From Prevotella sp. (lineage in GTDB: Bacteria; Bacteroidota; Bacteroidia; Bacteroidales; Bacteroidaceae), in assembly GCA_021204565.1 (NCBI GenBank), contig JAJPZE010000109.1:1-14095 (forward strand): a stretch of DNA of 14,095 nt, given 5' to 3'. Below the pieces are notes generated by a model. The model saw only the letters and a program-made list of their open reading frames with translations, was not told the DNA's origin and searched no databases. Position numbers and translations under genes: made by a program. Of this stretch, positions 1 to 5,680 are shown in pieces. The first letter of the stretch is position 1; each line of letters begins with the position of its first letter.

Positions 1-118
1 GCGCCGCCGACGACGCAAGGCTGTCGTATATTTGTTGCACGCCGAGCATATACCGCCCGAGACGGACGTTCAGCTGTTGATATTGCTTCTTTGAGGACGG
101 CAGGCGGGGCTTCGACAT
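1..118 (-). CDS. Start of a probable MuF-like minor head protein (partial)
   Basis: Only the first 39 codons are inside the window. The ATG at 118-116 lies 6 nt after the stop of the TerS-like gene, so it is the next gene of the portal operon. The peptide begins MSKPRLPSSKKQY and continues with a helical stretch (QLNVRLGRYMLGVQQIYDSL). Short basic starts followed by a long helix are usual for phage head-morphogenesis (Mu gpF-like) proteins, and the position after portal and terminase genes fits. The assignment rests on context and a short segment, so it is tentative. It matters because the right edge of the window holds what looks like the C-terminal end of such a protein. Confidence 0.45.
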   Translation of the reverse strand, partial: MSKPRLPSSKKQYQQLNVRLGRYMLGVQQIYDSLASSAA

Positions 119-124
119 ACGCTC

Positions 125-589
125 TTATTCATCTATCGGCGCACGCATTAACAGCTCCTCGAACCGCGAAGCATCGTTGCCCTGCCCGTCAGAATGCACC
201 ACCCACTCGTCGGGTTTCATCACCTGAAGCAAGTATCGCGCCGTGTCGGGGTTCGGTTGCACGTATCGTTTGAAAGTTATCGATTTTTTTATGCTCGGCT
301 CACCCTTTTCCGCGGGGACGTATTCGGTGCGTGTCTCCTTGACCTCATACCCGGTTGCGCACTTATATAACGATGCCCGCAGGTTGGTTGCCGCGTTATC
401 GTTCCAACGCTTACGTGCGTCGCGTAAAGCTGTCTGAAATGTCGGCTTTTGCGACCATTTATAAAACGTATCCCTCGCTATGCCGAAGTGTTCACAGAAC
501 GACGTGACGGTTGCTCCCCCGTACTCCTCGAGTCCGTTCTCCGCCACCCAGTCCGCCATCTCCTTTACCAATTCGGCACAGTATTTCAT
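125..589 (-). CDS. Terminase small subunit-like DNA-binding protein (TerS)
   Basis: This 154-residue protein probably recognises phage DNA for packaging with the large terminase. Residues about 25-50 form a helix-turn-helix (VTSFCEHFGIARDTFYKW) followed by a basic helix (ALRDARKRW). Near the C-terminus the stretch NPDTARYLLQVMKPDEWV resembles the usual TerS 'NP-x-A-x-x-x-L-K-x-x-x-P-x-x-W' tail segment, and the length is typical of the family. The start codon overlaps the stop of the upstream ParB-like gene as ATGA, implying translational coupling. The gene sits about 5 kb downstream of the large terminase and after the portal, whereas most tailed phages keep the two terminase genes adjacent. 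An alternative is another small HTH regulator. Confidence 0.65.
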   Translation of the reverse strand: MKYCAELVKEMADWVAENGLEEYGGATVTSFCEHFGIARDTFYKWSQKPTFQTALRDARKRWNDNAATNLRASLYKCATGYEVKETRTEYVPAEKGEPSIKKSITFKRYVQPNPDTARYLLQVMKPDEWVVHSDGQGNDASRFEELLMRAPIDE

Positions 590-1131
590 TCGCGGTTATC
601 GATTTGGTTCGCCCCGTTATATTTGGATATATCCCTGCCGCAATACGGGCAGATGTGCGGGGGCTGCTCTTTCGGGTTCTCGCTTGCGGAGGAGAAACTG
701 TTCGGGTCAAGCTCGCTTGCGGCGTTCGCGTCGGGTTGCCATACGTCGAGCCCCCAGTCGTCGAGCTCTTCAGCGTCCCACTCGTTGGCGAGCGCGTCCC
801 AGTCGTTCTCCCCATACCCGATATTATCCTTGATTGTGTATTCGCGGAGTTTCGCCGCGGGGGTGTCTTCGGGGAGTACGTAGCAGGGCAACTCCGTGTA
901 TCCGAGTTCGCGGCACGCCGCAAGGCGCATATTGCCGCAGATAACAACGTACCGCCCTTTGTATTCAACCGTGATTAAGCTCCGCATGGCGAGCATCTCC
1001 GGCGCGTCCTTAATGCTCTGCACGAGCTTGGCGAACCGCTTGTCCTTTATCAGGCGCGGGTTCTGCGGCAAGCCGTCTATCTGCCCGGTGTTCGCCTCGA
1101 TGAGGCTGATGTCGATGTTCTGTAATTCCAT
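586..1131 (-). CDS. ParB-like nuclease-fold protein with C-terminal Cys-x-x-Cys
   Basis: This 181-residue protein has a ParB/sulfiredoxin-fold domain in residues 1-105. It includes the NPR segment at 24-26 and the family signature GNMRLAACRELG at 66-77, followed by the strand LPCYVL. In phages such domains are common near DNA methyltransferases and terminases. They have been linked to DNA binding, nicking or CTP-dependent switching, and which applies here is unknown. Residues 110-150 are acidic and rich in Asp, Trp and Asn. Near the end lies CPYCG (161-165), half of a zinc ribbon; no second Cys pair is present, so metal binding would need a partner or a dimer. It starts 18 nt after the SAM synthetase gene and overlaps the TerS-like gene by ATGA. 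Confidence 0.8.
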   Translation of the reverse strand: MELQNIDISLIEANTGQIDGLPQNPRLIKDKRFAKLVQSIKDAPEMLAMRSLITVEYKGRYVVICGNMRLAACRELGYTELPCYVLPEDTPAAKLREYTIKDNIGYGENDWDALANEWDAEELDDWGLDVWQPDANAASELDPNSFSSASENPKEQPPHICPYCGRDISKYNGANQIDNRE

Positions 1132-1149
1132 ATATCCGCTGTTGTTAAA

Positions 1150-2187
1150 TCACTCTTGTTCCCAAGCCTTGTCCTTTTGATATTCCCCGAAGAGCCCCCA
1201 TTCGCACATACTTGCATATATCGGGGTATCGAGGTTGAACCGTTTAATCAGCTCCGACGGATGAATAACATTCACGCCCTCGTCGAGGATATTCCCCTGC
1301 GCGTCGCAAATGGAGAAGTCGACGTCCGCCTTGCCGATACAACAGGCGAGCGATACGTATGCCTCGGTATTGTATTTCTTCGCCGCGATACGCGCCAAGT
1401 ACCGGGCGTAAAGGTTGAGCGTCAGGTCGGCTTTGCTCCCGTCTTTCGTCCAGGGTGCGCCGCCGCCGACACGGCTTGCGCCGCCGTAGAAGTCGACCAC
1501 GAGCTTGCGTCCCGTTGTGCCGCAGTCGGCAACGGTGCTGTGGCGTATGTATTGCCCCGTGCCGTTGATGATTATCTCCGCGTCGCCTGGGACGTACTTG
1601 CTGATGATGTTATACGCCTGCACCTTGGTGTCGGCGCGTAGTATCGGTACGGCGGCGATGACTTTCTTCACCTTGTCGCCGTCCATCACCACCTGCGTCT
1701 TAATATCGAGCCCGCCGCCGCCGTTCTCAAACAATGCCTTACATATACGCCGCGCAAGGGCGTAGTCCGCCGGCATATACTCATACGTCCCGTCGGGGGC
1801 GGCGTATCCGAAGAAGATACCCTGGTCGCCCCAGCCGTCATCCTCTACGCCGCGTGCGATGTCGCCTGACTGTTGTCCGATACGGGGGACGACGATTAAG
1901 TATTTCCCCGCTATGGTGTTGTTCACGCCCCACCGCGACTGATACTCGGCGGTGTATCCGATACGGTTCACCGCCTCGTGTACGAACTCGGTCAGCTGCT
2001 TGTCCGTGAACTTTTGCTTGGATGTTACTTCCCCCGCGAGGGTTACGTAATGGTCTTTTATCTGCACCTCGACGGCGTAGCGCGCCGCGGGGTCGTTCTC
2101 GATGTAACGGTCGAGGATGTATTGCGAGATATAATCCGCCGTCTTGTCCGGGTGTCCCAAGGATACGTATTCGGAGAACTTAATCAT
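1150..2187 (-). CDS. metK: Phage S-adenosylmethionine synthetase
   Basis: The family reaction is ATP plus L-methionine to S-adenosylmethionine with phosphate and diphosphate. Recognisable MetK signatures occur in order: GHPDK (11-15), GDQGIFFGYA (120-129, the counterpart of GDQGLMFGYA in bacterial MetK), an ADTKVQ segment (185-190), GTTGRKLVVDFYGG (223-236) and GGGAPWTKDGSKAD (241-254). At 345 residues it is about 40 shorter than typical cellular enzymes. The usual AFSGKD loop is replaced by APWTKDG, which keeps the Lys-Asp pair. The ATG overlaps the previous stop as ATGA, so it is cotranslated with structural genes and not an isolated host fragment. Its likely job is to supply SAM to the two methyltransferases in this window. 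Confidence 0.93.
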   Translation of the reverse strand: MIKFSEYVSLGHPDKTADYISQYILDRYIENDPAARYAVEVQIKDHYVTLAGEVTSKQKFTDKQLTEFVHEAVNRIGYTAEYQSRWGVNNTIAGKYLIVVPRIGQQSGDIARGVEDDGWGDQGIFFGYAAPDGTYEYMPADYALARRICKALFENGGGGLDIKTQVVMDGDKVKKVIAAVPILRADTKVQAYNIISKYVPGDAEIIINGTGQYIRHSTVADCGTTGRKLVVDFYGGASRVGGGAPWTKDGSKADLTLNLYARYLARIAAKKYNTEAYVSLACCIGKADVDFSICDAQGNILDEGVNVIHPSELIKRFNLDTPIYASMCEWGLFGEYQKDKAWEQE

Positions 2188-2579
2188 ATTTCGTCCCTGC
2201 TTAATAGTGTTACGTTTTCGTTATTATCGAGCGTCTCTTGCCGCACGTACACGGGCAGTCGGGTCTCCACCACGAGTTTGTCGCCCTCGAAGCGCACGCG
2301 GTGTTCGGCGATATCGTTTGCCGCCTCTATTATCCGCTCGGTGTTCTGTTTCTTCATATCGGCAATCACCGCCCGGCGTGCCTGGCGGTATGAGCCGAGC
2401 GCGTTATCACGGTTATACCGCTTGATAGTCTTCCGTTCCGCCGTCATCGCCGCCGCCAACACCTTGGGATAATACTTCCCCTTGCTCTCGAAGTGGTTCT
2501 TTACGAATGCGTCAGGGTCGGCGTTCAACCGCTCCACGATATTCAGACATACGTTTGAGATAAAGTTGCTAATGCTCAT
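2184..2579 (-). CDS. Conserved-looking phage protein of unknown function
   Basis: I do not recognise this 131-residue protein. It is predicted largely helical, with a basic central stretch (residues about 45-75, including AERKTIKRYNRDNALGSYRQ) and a C-terminal strand-rich tail (VRFEGDKLVVETRLPVYV). No signal peptide or membrane segment is visible. The gene starts 6 nt after the portal stop and overlaps the SAM synthetase start as ATGA, so it belongs to the portal operon. Small proteins directly after portal genes are often head-assembly factors, but nothing in the sequence proves that. Confidence 0.75.
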   Translation of the reverse strand: MSISNFISNVCLNIVERLNADPDAFVKNHFESKGKYYPKVLAAAMTAERKTIKRYNRDNALGSYRQARRAVIADMKKQNTERIIEAANDIAEHRVRFEGDKLVVETRLPVYVRQETLDNNENVTLLSRDEI

Positions 2580-2585
2580 GCCGTA

Positions 2586-4022
2586 TCAGAACATAGAGTT
2601 ATTCATTGCGAACCGTTGCGCGTCCGTCTCGCCCGCTTGCTTTGCCTCCGCCTGTATCTGTGCGAGGGTTGCGTCGGGGTCGTCGCTCTCTCCGAGTTTG
2701 AAGATACTCTCGCGTTGGCTCTCCACCGCCTTGCCGCCGTTCGCCTTTATCCGCAGCTCCACGTCTTTCTCCCGGTCGTTCTGTATGAACGGGGTGATGA
2801 TATGGTCGCAGGTGATGTCGTCGAGCATCTCCGCCCACGCGATGTTCATCAGCTTGAGAAATGCCTTGATGACGTTGAACTCACGGGAGAAGAACCGCAC
2901 CCATGCGCCTTCCTCGTCGCCGATACGCAGGTGCGGGTCGGTCAGCAACGTCTGACGCGCGTCGTATCCGATGTTCCCCAACGCCGCCATCTTCGAGAAC
3001 GACAGGTCGGGCATCTGCGCTTGCATAAAATACAAATCGAGCAACGTCTCCACCTGATACTTAATGCTCTCCGTTGCCTGAACCCACGAGACATAATCCA
3101 CGTCGCCGCCGTTCTCAATACGGAAGATACGTTGGCTGTCGTTCGGGGTCATACTCCCCCGCAGTTCCCCGATAACTTTCAGTATCGGAGCGGCGTTGTC
3201 CGCGATGGTGTTGCTGTTCCGCGTCAGCGTGTATTCAATATCGTTACGTATGCGGGACAGCCCGGCATATACGGGTTGCGGTCGCCAGAGGTACACGCCC
3301 GGTATCTTTCCGATTTGTATATCCTCACCCTCGACGCGCTCGCCGTCCTCCTCATTACGCGAATAGAGCTGTTGTTGCCAGTCCGCGCCGCCGTCCATAC
3401 CCTGCGCCCAAATATAATGCTTGTCGGCGGTGTACGTCTCGAAGAACGTCACCGTGCGGTCGTAAACGCGCTTTTTATATTCGAAAGACATCGCAATCAT
3501 ATCGTCGAGCTCGTCGATAATCGGATACAGGTGCGCGCCGTTCATCGGACTGTACGTCTTGCACTTCAGTTTGTAGTTGCTCGGAAAACCGTAGAGGCTG
3601 TTCGGCTTCTTCACCGCATACCACATCGTGAACACCTCGCACGCCGCATAATACGCTCTTGCCCGGGCGAGGTTCTCGTCGTTAATCAATACGCTCTTGT
3701 ATATCCGCTCAATCGCCTTGATTATCTCCGCCGCGGTCTCGTCCTTGTCGGGGTTGGCGTACTTGCGTTTGACGGGGATGGCGAACGTGAACTCGGCGTA
3801 CCGCCGGGTGAGCAGTTTCTCCAACGCGAGGGTTATCCTGCTCCGCCGTATCAGCGGGGTGGAGCGGTCGGCGAACGCCGGGTCGGTGAGGATGTCGTGC
3901 CGGGTCTCGTCGTATTCTTGCAGAAGAGCGCCCCACGACGGGACGAGGACGGATTTGTCTTTCAGTGCCGCGATGATTTCGCTTATTGGTCGGCTGAAGT
4001 CGATAATATCGGTTATGGGCAT
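2586..4022 (-). CDS. Portal protein
   Basis: This 478-residue protein is the probable dodecameric channel at the capsid vertex through which DNA is packaged and ejected. It has the length and general layout of Bacteroidota phage portals (SPP1 gp6-like group): an N-terminal region with repeated Arg/Lys (about residues 50-90), a central strand-rich wing, a long helical segment around 340-400, and a polar Ala/Gln/Glu-rich C-terminus. A distinctive central stretch is SNTIADNAAPILKVIGELRG. The assignment rests on overall pattern and position ahead of other head genes, not on a catalytic motif. It is the first gene of its operon, with the two-box promoter about 30-80 nt upstream and an AAAAACTAA leader 9 nt before the ATG. 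Confidence 0.85.
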   Translation of the reverse strand: MPITDIIDFSRPISEIIAALKDKSVLVPSWGALLQEYDETRHDILTDPAFADRSTPLIRRSRITLALEKLLTRRYAEFTFAIPVKRKYANPDKDETAAEIIKAIERIYKSVLINDENLARARAYYAACEVFTMWYAVKKPNSLYGFPSNYKLKCKTYSPMNGAHLYPIIDELDDMIAMSFEYKKRVYDRTVTFFETYTADKHYIWAQGMDGGADWQQQLYSRNEEDGERVEGEDIQIGKIPGVYLWRPQPVYAGLSRIRNDIEYTLTRNSNTIADNAAPILKVIGELRGSMTPNDSQRIFRIENGGDVDYVSWVQATESIKYQVETLLDLYFMQAQMPDLSFSKMAALGNIGYDARQTLLTDPHLRIGDEEGAWVRFFSREFNVIKAFLKLMNIAWAEMLDDITCDHIITPFIQNDREKDVELRIKANGGKAVESQRESIFKLGESDDPDATLAQIQAEAKQAGETDAQRFAMNNSMF

Positions 4023-4052
4023 ACGTCAATTTTAGTTTTTATGTTTGCGCGG

Positions 4053-4102
4053 CAAATATAATATATCCGTTATCCGTATTTTTGAATTTAACATTTCGCG
4101 TG
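4053..4102 (-). promoter_or_regulatory. Two-box promoter of the portal operon
   Basis: Read on the minus strand this holds the 16-nt box CACGCGAAATGTTAAA (4102-4087), a 25-nt gap, then TTATATTTGCCG (4061-4050), which contains the Bacteroidota -7 element TATATTTG (4060-4053). No TTTG occurs at the -33 position, where CAAA lies. Both boxes recur with the same spacing upstream of the scaffold gene. This suggests an activator site in place of a strong -33 element. Confidence 0.75.
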
Positions 4103-4123
4103 TACCTTCTCCGCCCCTCTGCC

Positions 4124-5035
4124 CTACCCGATTAATATCTGTTCACCCGCATCATCAACGTGGCGCCCAATGTTTTTATACAACATTATATCGGTGTACC
4201 GGGCAGTATGCCCGACGTGCGCCTCGAAGTCGGTGCGCACCGCGCCCTCAAACGGATTGCCCCGCAACGGCGTGCGCCCCATCCATTCACATATCTCTAT
4301 TATCGACGACTTACACGAGGTGAAGTACACATACGAGTGATTGGCGAGGACGGTCAATACGTCAAGATAATCCGCCGTTGTCCAGCTGATGCCGTATGTG
4401 CTGACCTCTGTGGCGAGGTACGGCGGGTCGACAAGAAAAACTACATCCCGACAATCGGCATATATCTTGAAGAGCTCGCGATAATCATAACACACCACGT
4501 CCAAACCGTCGAGATAATCTTCACGCACCGGATAATCCTCCCGGCGGATGCAATTGTAAAAGCCCTCGCCGCAGAGAGCGTCGTAATCACGAACGTAATT
4601 CATAGAGAAGAGGAGCGACGTGGAGAGCGTCAGATAATCGACATAACCGCACGCGCGCTCCTCACCGGCAATACGCAATAACATCCGTTCGCGCAGTTCC
4701 CCGTCTATACGCCCGGCACGGGGGACGTGTGCCTCGTCCGCCATTGTGCGGAGAGCGGCGATAAGGCGGTTCGTCTGCGGTATATGCGCCAGCCGCGTGC
4801 GGTAGCCGTCGAAGTCGTTATACACCACCGTCGCGTCGGGACGTATGCGTTTCGTTATATGCGACAGGAGCCCCGATCCGCCGAAGAGGTCGACGAATGT
4901 TCCCGTCGCGGGAAACTTGCGCAACACGTCAATAAACTTCGAGGCGAACATACGCTTCTGCCCCATAAACGGTAACGGGGCGGTGCGGTACATACGCCGC
5001 GAATAATCGGAAAGAGAACTGTCGTTGTTGTCCAT
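4124..5035 (-). CDS. dam: DNA adenine N6-methyltransferase, D12 (Dam-like) class
   Basis: The family transfers a methyl group from SAM to the N6 of adenine in a short target. At 303 residues it carries the D12-class motifs in order: PFMGQK (22-27), DLFGGSG (49-55, SAM binding), NDFD (73-76) and the catalytic DPPY (183-186). The frame is open further upstream to 5197, but that part overlaps the HTH gene and lies upstream of a clear promoter. The ATG at 5035, just behind a TACCTTTG -7 box and an AAAAACTAA leader, is therefore the chosen start. Having its own promoter allows expression apart from the head genes. The target site (GATC or other) cannot be read from sequence. The likely role is protection of phage DNA from host restriction or marking for packaging. 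Confidence 0.92.
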   Translation of the reverse strand: MDNNDSSLSDYSRRMYRTAPLPFMGQKRMFASKFIDVLRKFPATGTFVDLFGGSGLLSHITKRIRPDATVVYNDFDGYRTRLAHIPQTNRLIAALRTMADEAHVPRAGRIDGELRERMLLRIAGEERACGYVDYLTLSTSLLFSMNYVRDYDALCGEGFYNCIRREDYPVREDYLDGLDVVCYDYRELFKIYADCRDVVFLVDPPYLATEVSTYGISWTTADYLDVLTVLANHSYVYFTSCKSSIIEICEWMGRTPLRGNPFEGAVRTDFEAHVGHTARYTDIMLYKNIGRHVDDAGEQILIG

Positions 5036-5060
5036 ACCTAAGTTAGTTTTTGCGTTTGTA

Positions 5061-5092
5061 CAAAGGTATGCACCGCCTTGTTGCCCGTCAGG
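5061..5092 (-). promoter_or_regulatory. Bacteroidota promoter of the Dam-like gene
   Basis: On the minus strand a perfect -7 element TACCTTTG spans 5068-5061. At the -33 position with a 20-nt spacer there is CCTG (5092-5089), a half match to TTTG. The predicted start lies about 20-25 nt before the ATG at 5035. The promoter sits inside the 5' end of the DNA upstream of the HTH stop, so the methyltransferase can be expressed independently. Confidence 0.65.
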
Positions 5093-5106
5093 GTTTTCCG
5101 CCGCAA

Positions 5107-5349
5107 TCACACTGCATCCGGCGTGCAGTCGGCGTTCAGACGTTTTATCAACGCATACACCGTCCGCTCGCAGAGATGATACCTCTCCGCCAAGCACGCC
5201 ACCGCATACGATACTTTCTCACCCTCGCCGCACATCCGCGCGTAATCATTCCATAACCCGATATAATCCACATCTGCGGGACGTATGCCTTGACTTCGGC
5301 ATAATTCAAGAAACGGCTTATTTATTTTTAACGCTTCAATTACTTTCAT
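5107..5349 (-). CDS. Small helix-turn-helix protein, likely phage regulator
   Basis: This 80-residue protein has an N-terminal helical part (KVIEALKINKPFLELCRSQG) and a C-terminal helix-turn-helix at about residues 47-70 (VACLAERYHLCERTVYALI), the layout of small DNA-binding regulators. I have a general memory of similar short proteins in Bacteroidota prophages but cannot name a family with certainty. No minus-strand TAnnTTTG element was seen directly upstream; instead the region just before its start holds a plus-strand -7 box for the candidate RNA. The gene is therefore either read through from the terminase side or driven by a promoter I cannot recognise. The nearby 17-nt palindrome (5383-5399) could be its operator. 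Confidence 0.65.
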   Translation of the reverse strand: MKVIEALKINKPFLELCRSQGIRPADVDYIGLWNDYARMCGEGEKVSYAVACLAERYHLCERTVYALIKRLNADCTPDAV

Positions 5350-5364
5350 ATCCCGCGAAAACGA

Positions 5365-5372
5365 TACCTTTG
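5365..5372 (+). promoter_or_regulatory. Plus-strand -7 box TACCTTTG before the candidate RNA
   Basis: This is an exact Bacteroidota -7 element, identical to those of the immunity gene and the Dam-like gene. No good TTTG lies at the -33 position. Initiation 5-8 nt downstream would place the RNA 5' end at about 5377-5380, at the start of the long P1 stem. Confidence 0.45.
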
Positions 5373-5376
5373 CATT

Positions 5377-5526
5377 GTCCTAATTGCTTAATAAGCAATA
5401 TTTCTTGTATACTAATAAATATCCGATACATCCTCGGAAGGGCATAAAAGCCCCCGTGAGGGTGAATCGGATATGTTTTGTTATAAAGTAATTAGGACGA
5501 CTTAATAACAGCCGGGGGCTTTTCTT
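5377..5526 (+). ncRNA. Candidate structured RNA with interleaved stems
   Basis: Several inverted repeats organise this gene-free stretch. P1 pairs 5375-5389 with 5486-5500 (15 bp, two G-U). P2 pairs 5419-5427 with 5466-5474 (ATATCCGAT/ATCGGATAT, 9 bp). P3 pairs 5429-5435 with 5458-5464 (7 bp, one G-U), closed by GGGC-ATAAAA-GCCC (5440-5453). A perfect 11-bp repeat AAAAGCCCCCG (5446-5456) with CGGGGGCTTTT (5513-5523) crosses P1 and P2 and competes with P3, so it implies a pseudoknot or a terminator-like alternative fold. A 17-nt palindrome (5383-5399) competes with P1. The G-U pairs would be A-C mismatches on the minus strand, so the plus strand is the likely RNA. I match it to no known family. 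Confidence 0.5.
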
Positions 5527-5555
5527 CCCCTCTCCCCCGCAGAGGGCGCGGCATA

Positions 5556-5666
5556 TCAAATACGGATGTAATGCCCCCGCTTGACAAAGCTCAGGGCGCC
5601 AAACGAGGGCTTAACCGTATCTTTGAACAAAGAATGAATGCCTGATGTAATGATTGCTGAAGCCAT
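5556..5666 (-). CDS. 36-residue ORF after the large terminase
   Basis: The ATG at 5666 lies 14 nt after the terminase stop and the frame ends with TGA at 5558-5556. The peptide starts MASAIITSGIHSLFKDTVKP and ends with a basic stretch (FVKRGHYIRI). I recognise no function. Tight spacing to the terminase gene and an amphipathic N-terminal half favour a real small gene, but its length is within chance expectation. If real it would be the last gene of the capsid-to-terminase unit. Confidence 0.4.
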   Translation of the reverse strand: MASAIITSGIHSLFKDTVKPSFGALSFVKRGHYIRI

Positions 5667-5680
5667 AGTTGTATATCGGT

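Noticed and set aside
2616..4061. A 481-codon open frame on the plus strand
   Set aside because: It is the antisense of the portal gene. Its protein is rich in Arg, Val, Leu and His as expected from GC-rich reverse frames, and no promoter or motif supports it.
5036..5197. Longer version of the Dam-like protein from 5197
   Set aside because: It would overlap the HTH gene and translate across a clear -7 promoter box; the conserved motifs begin just after the ATG at 5035.
5377..5526. Known ribozyme (hammerhead, twister) or tmRNA-like element
   Set aside because: No CUGAUGA/GAAA core, no recognisable twister core and no tag-peptide frame were seen.
5528..5546. CCCTCT/AGAGGG hairpin as a terminator of the terminase unit
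   Set aside because: Only six pairs, and neither strand has a U run after it (minus strand continues GGAAGAAAA).
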